Positions 1 through 4,944 of a stretch of DNA of 5,650 bases are shown here, one piece after another. The stretch spans positions 1-5,650 of the forward strand of contig JAKQYG010000287.1 in the NCBI GenBank assembly GCA_023356515.1, written 5' to 3'. A model generated the notes under the pieces. That model ran no database searches, was not told the origin of the DNA, and saw only the letters and a program-made list of their open reading frames with translations. Source of the DNA: Trichodesmium sp. MAG_R04 (lineage in GTDB: Bacteria; Cyanobacteriota; Cyanobacteriia; Cyanobacteriales; Microcoleaceae). The position numbers were made by a program, and so were the translations under genes. Position 1 is the stretch's first letter. Each line of letters starts with the position of its first letter.

Positions 1-780
1 GCAAATACTTTGATAAAAACTTGGAGTAGAGAACTACAGCAACAAGAGGATCAGCCTTTTTTGGATAAAGCAGAAAAATTAGCAAGCTTTGGTGATATAA
101 GTTCTCTACAAGCAGCCATTTCTGAAGCAAGTCAAATTGGTAAAGGTAGAACTCTATATCAGGAAGCTCAAAAGAAAATTAATAGGTGGACAGAAAAAGT
201 TGAACGTTTTCAAGACCAACCAATTCTTGATCAAGCAGAACTTCTAGGATTATCAGGTAATATAGAACAGGCAATTGCCAAAGCAAGAGAAATCAAATTA
301 GGTAGAATCCTCTATAATCAAGCCAGAGTTAAAATTCAAGATTGGCAAGTTCAACAAAAGACCAAAATAAATTTAAAGAATGCTCGTCAAGTAGGAGCAG
401 CAGGAACAGTAGAGGCTTATGTTACAGCAATTAGTTTAGCACAGCAAGTACCAACCTCTAGTGATAGGAAATCGGAAGCTTCCCAATTGATTAATCAATG
501 GAGTCAACAAATATTTTTAATTGCTATGGAGATAGTTAAGCAAGATGTGCCACGAGCTATCTCAATTGCTAGTAAAATTCCGGCCAACACTCTAGCTTAT
601 GATTCAGCTCAAAGTCAAATTAGTATTTGGCAAAGTTGGCTTAACTCTACTCAATCTGTGGACTATCAAACTTTACCTTCAGAGCAAGATCAGGAGTTGG
701 GAGAAGAAAATTTAAGGAATTTTATAGATGAGAGAGGTAAGCCTTTGGTAACCACACCAAAGTTTACTGATAATAACTAG
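1..780 (+). CDS. Alpha-helical tryptophan-repeat protein, C-terminal part (partial at left edge)
   Basis: The frame is open from base 1 and ends at TAG (778-780), so 259 C-terminal residues are visible and the start lies outside the window. The TTG at base 10 is probably an internal Leu codon, since Ala-Asn-Thr-Leu precedes it in frame and a similar ANTLAY stretch recurs near residues 195-200. The protein is Gln/Ala/Lys-rich and built from degenerate repeats, each ending in an Ile/Trp motif with Trp at visible residues 8, 63, 115, 167 and 210. The repeat pattern is roughly A-I-x-x-A-x-x-I-x-x-G-R-x-L-Y-x-x-A-Q-x-K-I-x-x-W, which suggests paired helices resembling TPR/solenoid units. The last 45 or so residues are acidic and polar and look disordered. 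No signal peptide, membrane segment or catalytic motif is visible in this part. It resembles conserved cyanobacterial helical-repeat proteins of unknown function. I cannot assign a role. Confidence 0.8.
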   Translation, partial: ANTLIKTWSRELQQQEDQPFLDKAEKLASFGDISSLQAAISEASQIGKGRTLYQEAQKKINRWTEKVERFQDQPILDQAELLGLSGNIEQAIAKAREIKLGRILYNQARVKIQDWQVQQKTKINLKNARQVGAAGTVEAYVTAISLAQQVPTSSDRKSEASQLINQWSQQIFLIAMEIVKQDVPRAISIASKIPANTLAYDSAQSQISIWQSWLNSTQSVDYQTLPSEQDQELGEENLRNFIDERGKPLVTTPKFTDNN

Positions 781-807
781 AGTTAAGGATGGTTGTCATT
801 GGCCATT

Positions 808-1080
808 TTGACATCCTCCCCGACCTAAAGGCACGGGGTAACAACCGAGTTGTAGCTCCTCGGCGGGTTGACGTTTCACTGGCTGCCGCTACTTTGGCAG
901 TAGTCTTAAACTTGCCGACCCCTCCGTTTTTTGTCTCGTATTGCCCACTCGCGACTAATATATTTCCTGTGAACTAAAAACCAACAAGGACTAGACCAGT
1001 GAAAAAAAATCAACTAAAAAGTTGCCGACTTATGGGCGAGGCTTTAAACCCAATTTTTCGGTAAAAGTGCTAATTCCTAG
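808..1080 (-). mobile_element. Decayed right end of an IS200/IS605-type (TnpB-associated) element
   Basis: Read on the minus strand, this stretch ends in a GC-rich hairpin (stem CCCCG/CGGGG, + strand 818-822 with 834-838), then GAGGATG and TCAA at 811-808. A CCCCG...CGGGG hairpin followed by GAGGATGTCA is a familiar right end of TnpB-type elements in cyanobacteria, and TCAA is the right cleavage motif described for IS608-like elements. Local base composition is clearly more GC-rich than the flanks. A minus-strand frame from about 967 to 780 is open (it contains GKFKTTAKVAAASET) but has no TnpB zinc-finger cysteines or RuvC motif, and TAG lies just upstream. No TnpA or TnpB gene remains. The far edge near 1080 is a guess based on the return to AT-rich sequence. 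The + strand frame at 789-977 is a shadow of this end, not a gene. The identification rests on remembered end structure, not on a search. Confidence 0.55.
815..863 (-). ncRNA. Possible leftover guide-RNA (omega/reRNA) scaffold of the IS end
   Basis: TnpB-family elements make a guide RNA from their right end whose guide portion is the sequence just outside the element. Here the terminal hairpin (818-822/834-838) lies beside two mutually exclusive helices: ACAAC 841-845 with GTTGT 849-853, and CCGAG 845-849 with CTCGG 859-863. The hairpins are visible directly. That they once formed a guide scaffold is inferred from their position at the element end. Without an intact TnpB in the window, any RNA would need a nuclease supplied from elsewhere. 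Confidence 0.3.
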
Positions 1081-1368
1081 AAATATTAAAGCTTTCTTAT
1101 TTTATTATCTAAAAAATGTCAATAGTATTGATATATAATCCTTTTGTATCAGAATTTTTACTAAAACCAAAACTCAAATTGATAGAAATGGAGGTTGTCA
1201 GAAAAATCAGGCCCAAGTTAGAGATAAGGAAATTTCAATTTAACCATTATCCTAAAATACTTATAAGCAGGATGGCCACTAACGAGATAAAGATGGGCAA
1301 GGTGCTAATACCATTTTCTGGGATAGTTTATTTCTTAGTGCTCCCTAAATTACAAGTATAATAATCAA

Positions 1369-1396
1369 TTGTTTTAGAAAGTAGGTACAGTAAACT
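1369..1396 (+). promoter_or_regulatory. Candidate ado promoter (-35/-10)
   Basis: TTGTTT (1369-1374) and TAAACT (1391-1396) are separated by 16 bases and resemble weak sigma-70-type boxes. Transcription would start near 1403, giving a leader of about 80 bases before the ado start. In AT-rich DNA such matches are common, so this is only a candidate. Confidence 0.25.
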
Positions 1397-1463
1397 ATAA
1401 GCTAAGTTAAGATTAATTAAATATTTTTCTTTTTTCTTTGCCCTTTTAAAGCTATTTTGTGAT

Positions 1464-1470
1464 GAGGAGA
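1464..1470 (+). promoter_or_regulatory. Ribosome binding site of ado
   Basis: GAGGAGA contains a clear Shine-Dalgarno core (AGGAG, 1465-1469) 11 bases before the ATG at 1481. It supports that start over the in-frame ATG at 1508, which has no comparable purine tract, and therefore supports the long N-terminus of this Ado. Confidence 0.7.
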
Positions 1471-1480
1471 TAACTAACGT

Positions 1481-2236
1481 ATGCCAAAATTTGGAACAAT
1501 TTCTAATATGGATTCTCAAAGCGAAACTAAACCAGAGAAAGTGAAGTCTCGAAATGAAACCGATCAAACAAACTTTGAAACTGCAGCCTATAAAGATGCC
1601 TATAGCCGAATCAATGCAATTGTAATTGAGGGAGAGCAAGAGGCTTATAAAAACTATATTAAACTTGCTGAAATGCTTCCAAATGATCAGGATGAGCTGA
1701 TTAAGCTATCAAAAATGGAAAATCGTCACAAAAAAGGCTTTGAAGCTTGTGGTCGGAATCTTCATGTGAAACCTGATATGGAGTTTGCCAAAAAGTTCTT
1801 TGAGCCACTACATAAAAATTTCCAAATAGCGGCAGCGACAGGTAATGTGGTAGCTTGTCTGTTAATTCAATCTCTGATTATTGAATGTTTTGCGATCGCA
1901 GCATACAATATCTATATACCTGTAGCTGACCCATTTGCCCGGAAAATTACTGAAAGTGTGGTCAAAGATGAATATAAACACCTCAACTTTGGTGAAGTAT
2001 GGCTAAAAGAGTATTTTAAAGACTCCAAAGAGGAAATACAAAAAGCAAATCGTCAAAACTTACCTATAGTATGGAAAATGCTAAATCAGGTAGAAAAAGA
2101 TGCTAAGGCCTTGGATATGGAAAAAGATGCATTAATTGAGGATTTTATGATTGCTTATGGTGAAGCCCTAGACAATATTGGCTTTACTACTAGAGAAATT
2201 ATGCGAATGTCAGCTTATGGCCTGGTTGCCGCATAG
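1481..2236 (+). CDS. ado: Aldehyde-deformylating oxygenase (alkane synthase), with N-terminal insertion
   Basis: Soluble ferritin-like di-iron enzyme that converts fatty aldehydes, made by Aar, to alkanes or alkenes one carbon shorter plus formate, using O2 and reducing equivalents from ferredoxin. The core is very close to known cyanobacterial Ado (YKDAYSRINAIVIEGEQEAY at 37-56; IIECFAIAAYNIYIPVAD at 133-150). All six metal ligands are present: Glu52, Glu80, His83, Glu135, Glu164 and His167, matching Glu32, Glu60, His63, Glu115, Glu144 and His147 of the 231-residue family standard. Length is 251 residues. The extra 20 or so lie between about residues 16 and 36, a Lys/Glu/Thr-rich hydrophilic stretch. 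The start is supported by a Shine-Dalgarno site and by the Met-Pro beginning usual for the family. Residue 166, between the last two ligands, is Lys where remembered homologues have Thr or Leu. Aar follows on the same strand after 319 bp, so the two genes may have separate promoters. Confidence 0.97.
   Translation: MPKFGTISNMDSQSETKPEKVKSRNETDQTNFETAAYKDAYSRINAIVIEGEQEAYKNYIKLAEMLPNDQDELIKLSKMENRHKKGFEACGRNLHVKPDMEFAKKFFEPLHKNFQIAAATGNVVACLLIQSLIIECFAIAAYNIYIPVADPFARKITESVVKDEYKHLNFGEVWLKEYFKDSKEEIQKANRQNLPIVWKMLNQVEKDAKALDMEKDALIEDFMIAYGEALDNIGFTTREIMRMSAYGLVAA
1892..1899. repeat. HIP1 octamer GCGATCGC
   Basis: A perfect GCGATCGC palindrome inside ado. This octamer is strongly over-represented in many cyanobacterial genomes and supports the taxonomic reading. 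Confidence 0.85.
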
Positions 2237-2357
2237 TTAATTTCAATTAATGTGGGAATTAGAATAGGAAAGAACTAAATGGCATAGCATTTAAGAAAAA
2301 AAATTTTCATGGTCAAAATGATATTTGCCAATTGTAAATCTTATGATATCGCAATTC

Positions 2358-2452
2358 CTATAGTTTAATGGTACATTGACTACTTCTCTTAAAAAAGAGG
2401 ACTTTTATATTCTTCCCTTAAAAAGGGGAGAGTATAAAATTGTACCTTATAG
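2358..2452 (+). ncRNA. Three-way-junction folded element between ado and aar (possible RNA or small repeat)
   Basis: An outer helix GGTACA (2370-2375) pairs with TGTACC (2441-2446), extended by CTATA (2358-2362) with TATAG (2448-2452). It encloses two hairpins. The first pairs 2384-2390 with 2395-2401 around an AAAA loop. The second is a 17-pair stem, 2403-2419 with 2423-2439, around an AAA loop. The only imperfect pairs (2385/2400, 2414/2428, 2410/2432) are T-G, which would be allowed G-U pairs in a + strand RNA but A-C mismatches in the opposite strand. This favours, weakly, a + strand RNA in the ado 3' or aar 5' untranslated region. A small non-autonomous repeat element is the main alternative. 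I do not recognise it as a named RNA family. Confidence 0.5.
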
Positions 2453-2462
2453 ATTAAAGAAC

Positions 2463-2480
2463 TGCTATATATGCTATATA
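2463..2480. repeat. Short tandem repeat of TGCTATATA
   Basis: Two back-to-back copies of TGCTATATA lie just upstream of the candidate aar -10 box. They may be simple AT-rich slippage or a paired binding site. Nothing else in the window tells which. Confidence 0.5.
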
Positions 2481-2493
2481 TATGAATTCTAAT

Positions 2494-2499
2494 TATACT
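2494..2499 (+). promoter_or_regulatory. Candidate -10 box of an aar promoter
   Basis: TATACT is a good match to a cyanobacterial -10 element and would place the transcript start about 50 bases before the aar ATG. No convincing -35 is seen at the right distance, so an activator-dependent or type 2 promoter would be needed. Separate aar and ado promoters are known in other cyanobacteria. Confidence 0.3.
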
Positions 2500-2555
2500 C
2501 TAATTTCCACATACAATCAAAAATAACTTACTAATAATCAAAACTTACAACTTTA

Positions 2556-3575
2556 ATGTTTGGTCTAATTGGTCATCTAACTAACTTAGAACACGCCCAA
2601 TCTGTAGCAAGAGATTTAGGATATCCAGAATATGCAGATAAAGGTCTTGACTTCTGGTGTAGCGCTCCACCCCAAATAGTTGATACAATCAAAGTAACAA
2701 GTATCACAGGTCAGCAAATTGAAGGTAAATATGTAGAATCTTGTTTTCTACCAGAAATGCTAGCCTCTAGCAGAATTAAAGCAGCTACTCGTAAAATCAT
2801 GAATGCTATGGCCCATGCTCAAAAGCATGGTATTGACATAACTGCTTTGGGTGGGTTTTCATCAATTGTTTTTGAGAATTTTAATTTGCAGAAGTTTAAG
2901 CAAATTCGCAATATTACATTGGAATTTAAACGTTTCACTACTGGTAATACTCACACAGCTTATATTGTCTGTCAGCAAGTGGAACAAGGGGCACAAAAGC
3001 TAGGAATTGACTTGTCAAAAGCAACAGTAGCAGTATGTGGGGCAACTGGTGATATTGGCAGTGCAGTATGTCGCTGGTTGAATACTAAGACAAAAGTAGA
3101 GGAATTATTGTTGATAGCTCGTAAACAAGAGAGGCTAAAAACTCTGCAAAAGGAATTAAAGCGAGGCAAAATTTTCGAATTAAATGCAGCTTTACCTATG
3201 GCTGATATTATAGTTTGGGTAGCTAGTATGCAGGAAGCTGTAGAAATTGACCCGAATGTTTTGAAGAAACCCTGTTTATTAATTGATGGGGGTTATCCTA
3301 AAAACATGGCCACTAAGGTTAAGCAAGAAGGAATCTACGTTCTTAATGGTGGAATTGTAGAACATTCTCTTGATATTGAGTGGAAAATTATGAAAATTGT
3401 CAATATGGAAGTACCAGGTCGTCAGTTATTTGCTTGTTTTGCAGAGTCAATGCTACTAGAATTTGAAAAGTTATATACTAATTTTTCTTGGGGACGTAAT
3501 TTAATTACTGTGGAAAAAATGGAGTTAATTGGAAAGTTGTCTCTTAAGCATGGATTTAAACCTTTAATGCTTTGA
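2556..3575 (+). CDS. aar: Long-chain acyl-ACP reductase (aldehyde-forming)
   Basis: Cytoplasmic enzyme that reduces fatty acyl-ACP to fatty aldehyde with NADPH through an enzyme-bound thioester, feeding Ado. The length of 339 residues matches the family (about 340), and it starts with the typical MFGLIGHLT. The N-terminal half includes conserved blocks such as ESCFLPEMLA (61-70), AQKHGIDITALGGF (88-101) and FTTGNTHTAY (127-136). The NADPH-binding Rossmann segment follows, with GATGDIG at 162-168. The catalytic cysteine is Cys294 in LFACFAESMLLEFE (291-304), at the same number as in the Synechococcus enzyme. The C-terminal NFSWGRN (309-315) is also conserved. No clear Shine-Dalgarno sequence precedes the ATG, so initiation may be leader-independent or weak. 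The gene follows ado on the same strand. In many cyanobacteria accA lies directly downstream, but here the next genes are convergent and unrelated. Confidence 0.97.
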   Translation: MFGLIGHLTNLEHAQSVARDLGYPEYADKGLDFWCSAPPQIVDTIKVTSITGQQIEGKYVESCFLPEMLASSRIKAATRKIMNAMAHAQKHGIDITALGGFSSIVFENFNLQKFKQIRNITLEFKRFTTGNTHTAYIVCQQVEQGAQKLGIDLSKATVAVCGATGDIGSAVCRWLNTKTKVEELLLIARKQERLKTLQKELKRGKIFELNAALPMADIIVWVASMQEAVEIDPNVLKKPCLLIDGGYPKNMATKVKQEGIYVLNGGIVEHSLDIEWKIMKIVNMEVPGRQLFACFAESMLLEFEKLYTNFSWGRNLITVEKMELIGKLSLKHGFKPLML

Positions 3576-3580
3576 AAAAG

Positions 3581-3620
3581 ATAGCAAAAATCTTGAGGTG
3601 AAGAACGGCAAGTTTGCTAT
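3581..3620 (+). terminator. Stem-loop just after aar (possible 3' end structure)
   Basis: ATAGCAAA (3581-3588) pairs with TTTGCTAT (3613-3620) and, after a three-base bulge, CTTG (3592-3595) pairs with CAAG (3609-3612), giving 12 pairs five bases after the aar stop. There is no T-run after it, so it is not a classical intrinsic terminator. It may stabilise the mRNA end. Confidence 0.4.
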
Positions 3621-3702
3621 AAGAAAATCAGGACAATTTTAAGTTAGGATTTATTGCTATTAAATATAAAAAAATTACAGCTATAGCTAAGTACGTATTC
3701 AC

Positions 3703-3722
3703 AGTAAAAACTGATTTTTACT
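3703..3722. repeat. Perfect hairpin with CTGA loop
   Basis: AGTAAAAA (3703-3710) and TTTTTACT (3715-3722) form an uninterrupted 8-pair stem around CTGA. The A/T arms give a T-run in the 3' arm on either strand, so it could contribute to termination of aar or of the convergent transcript. Confidence 0.4.
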
Positions 3723-3741
3723 CCAGATATCACTCTTGTAT

Positions 3742-3785
3742 ATTCAGTAAATTTTTAATTTTTTTATTAGTATTAATTATTGAAT
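3742..3785. terminator. AT-rich inverted repeat, possible bidirectional terminator
   Basis: ATTCAGTAA (3742-3750) pairs with TTATTGAAT (3777-3785) with one G-T pair, around a 26-base AT-only loop bearing runs of T. Its place between converging genes fits a terminator, but the stem is weak. Confidence 0.25.
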
Positions 3786-3827
3786 AACGTACAATATTGA
3801 TACATTTCTCATTTCTTGGTATATAAC

Positions 3828-4151
3828 TCAACATTCTTCAAGAAGAGGAAGAAGTTCTTCTGGAAACTCAACTTCTTTCTCTTTATAGGGCATAAACCCT
3901 TGAGAATTTCTCACCTGTGAATACCATAATTTTGCATAAGGCAACAAGTCTCCCGTGTAAAATAGATTTGAATTTTTTAAGTCTAATACTAAACTTAACA
4001 TTTTTTCGGAAAATGTTACCCCAAGGTAATTGTTGCAAAGTACTTTTAGACTTTGTGCAGGATTTTTAATGAAATCAGTAGAGTCAAGAACAAGAGGCGG
4101 TTCTCCTAATATTTCTTCAACTTCTCTAAATAGTTTGTAGGGAGATTTCAA
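3828..4151 (-). pseudogene. C-terminal fragment of a sulfotransferase-like protein
   Basis: 107 codons from a TTG (4151-4149) to TGA (3830-3828). The pattern (PYKLFREVEEILG at 3-15, PPLVLDSTDFIKNP at 18-31, LGVTFSEKML at 43-52, WYSQVRNSQGF at 76-86, FPEELLPLLEEC at 96-107) resembles the C-terminal part of cyanobacterial and bacterial sulfotransferases of about 250 residues. The N-terminal half that carries the PAPS-binding loop is missing, so enzyme activity is unlikely. The frame after TGA reads VIYQEMRNV for nine codons (3827-3801) before TAA at 3779-3777, which fits the usual LPYYEKLY-type tail. A TTA-to-TGA change would explain the early stop. The TTG overlaps the upstream methyltransferase stop (TTGA), and TAG lies two codons upstream in frame, so any product would depend on translational coupling. 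Family assignment is from pattern memory. A small standalone protein is the alternative. Confidence 0.55.
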
Positions 4152-4795
4152 TCTCTAGAAACTTGAAAACTAAAGTAATAACCTTTGATTTTCTCAAGAG
4201 GTAGATATTCATCTTCTCTTTTAGCAATCATTTTCCACTTTTTGGCTTGAGTCAGTTCTTCTTCTACAGCTTGAAAGCGACTATTGATATCTTCATAAAA
4301 GTGCTTGCGAATACTATAAACGATGTAGCCTCCCTTCTTTGTAATTCTAACGAGCTCGTGGAGAGATGCAGCAGGAGCATGTCCGGGAGTAAAGGTCCCG
4401 ACGCAAATGATAGCATCAAAATAATCAGAAGCCAGAGCAGTATCTGGTAAATAACTTTGGATAAACTCTGAATAAATATTTCGCTTTTTGGCCATATTCA
4501 ACATTCCTTCAGAGGGGTCAAAAGCAGTGAGTTCTACATTTTTGTAACCTAGTTTAGCCAGTTGTTCTCCTTGTTCCCCTGTTCCTGCTCCTACATCTAA
4601 TATTTTCATAGATTCTTGATAGGGGACAGTTTCTACAAACAGTTTTGCTGTTACTACAACAGGAATATTTTCTCCATTGCCGCACAATTCATTTTTTACA
4701 TGTTCATCAAACTCTTGAGCATATTGGTTATAGTGATCTATAAGGTTTTCGGGATCTATGTTTTTAGTTTTAAATTTATTGCCCCAATTAGTCAT
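4148..4795 (-). CDS. Class I SAM-dependent methyltransferase, METTL27-like
   Basis: 215 residues, a normal length for a small Rossmann-fold methyltransferase. The SAM-binding motif I is ILDVGAGTG (65-73) and the acidic end of strand 2 is FDPSEGML (92-99, Asp93). Strand 4 is YFDAIICVGTFTPGHA (125-140), and KKGGYIVYSIR (153-163) forms the strand 5 region. The N-terminal HYNQYAQEFDEHV (21-33) matches the usual start of such enzymes. Order and wording of motifs, especially the VGxFTxGHxP segment, resemble the METTL27 (WBSCR27) group, whose substrates are not well established. ATG at 4795 follows a purine-rich tract (GAAGAAGAAA) about ten bases upstream, a weak ribosome site. The stop overlaps the TTG of the sulfotransferase fragment by two bases. 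proA lies 149 bp upstream on the same strand. The substrate is unknown; a small-molecule target is an inference. Confidence 0.85.
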   Translation of the reverse strand: MTNWGNKFKTKNIDPENLIDHYNQYAQEFDEHVKNELCGNGENIPVVVTAKLFVETVPYQESMKILDVGAGTGEQGEQLAKLGYKNVELTAFDPSEGMLNMAKKRNIYSEFIQSYLPDTALASDYFDAIICVGTFTPGHAPAASLHELVRITKKGGYIVYSIRKHFYEDINSRFQAVEEELTQAKKWKMIAKREDEYLPLEKIKGYYFSFQVSRD

Positions 4796-4839
4796 AATAG
4801 ATATTTCTTCTTCTTTTCAGACAACGCCGTTATTAATTA

Positions 4840-4881
4840 TCAGTACCTCCTGGCTTCAGCAGGAGGCTTCAAATACTGAAG
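4840..4881. repeat. Clustered alternative hairpins upstream of the methyltransferase gene
   Basis: CCTCCTG (4846-4852) pairs with CAGGAGG (4860-4866), and TCAGTA (4840-4845) with TACTGA (4874-4879) can form an outer stem. A competing hairpin CTTCA (4867-4871) with TGAAG (4877-4881) uses the same bases, and the first hairpin's loop (CTTCAG, 4854-4859) can also pair with CTGAAG (4876-4881). On the + strand the second hairpin runs into TTGA and seven T (4886-4892). The DNA may be an IS-type end, or an RNA switch or terminator. Confidence 0.45.
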
Positions 4882-4893
4882 TTGATTTTTTTC

Positions 4894-4912
4894 ATCCCCT
4901 ATCGAAGGGGAT
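4894..4912. repeat. Hairpin ATCCCC/GGGGAT after proA
   Basis: ATCCCC (4894-4899) pairs with GGGGAT (4907-4912) around TATCGAA. It lies about 30 bases past the proA stop on the minus strand, but on that strand it is followed by an A-run, not a T-run, so it is not a standard proA terminator. The surrounding minus-strand sequence (GTTTCAGG before, GATGAAAAA after) looks somewhat like a single cyanobacterial CRISPR repeat. Confidence 0.4.
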
Positions 4913-4944
4913 ACCTGAAACCTTTCTGGAACCTTATTTATTGG

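Larger units (their letters stand above)
1081..1480. other. Gene-free AT-rich stretch upstream of ado
   Basis: No credible gene was found between the IS remnant and ado. A + frame at 1116-1361 has no ribosome binding site and no recognisable motif, and a minus frame reaching from ado (1639-1328) is antisense shadow. A pyrimidine-rich tract (1420-1445) precedes the ado leader. The distal part, after about 1362, is the likely ado promoter and 5' leader. Confidence 0.6.
2237..2555. other. ado-aar intergenic spacer
   Basis: AT-rich 319 bp with no coding frame worth calling. It holds a TTAATT-TC-AATTAA palindrome straight after the ado stop, a folded element (2358-2452), a tandem TGCTATATA motif (2463-2480) and a weak promoter-like -10 box. 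No hairpin with an immediate T-run follows ado, so read-through into aar cannot be excluded. Confidence 0.7.
3576..3827. other. Intergenic spacer after aar, convergent genes
   Basis: AT-rich 252 bp between aar and the minus-strand sulfotransferase fragment. It contains no coding frame worth calling but several inverted repeats: 3581-3620, the palindrome AGCTATAGCT (3679-3688), 3703-3722 and 3742-3785. A convergent spacer with this many hairpins probably includes transcription stops for both sides. Confidence 0.6.

Noticed and set aside
789..977. 62-residue + strand frame starting MVVIGHFDILPDLKARG
   Set aside because: It lies across the GC-rich IS right end and reads through its terminal hairpin; frames like this recur wherever such ends occur. 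No ribosome binding site or domain.
1065..1310. Near-repeat GTGCTAATNCC at about 1068 and 1302
   Set aside because: Only about 11 bases with mismatched flanks; it is expected by chance and does not mark clear element ends.
1251..1331. Short hydrophobic minus-strand reading (GISTLPIFISLVAILLIS)
   Set aside because: It could be a membrane helix, but it has no start codon or ribosome site and stops flank both ends.
1116..1361. 81-residue + strand frame
   Set aside because: No Shine-Dalgarno site, no recognisable motif, and AT-rich, low-complexity amino acid content (Ile, Lys, Leu).
1328..1639. 103-residue minus frame overlapping the start of ado
   Set aside because: Antisense shadow of ado and its leader; Cys/Ser/Ile-rich composition without family resemblance.
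4894..4912. Intrinsic terminator for proA
   Set aside because: The hairpin is followed by A residues, not T, in the direction of proA transcription.
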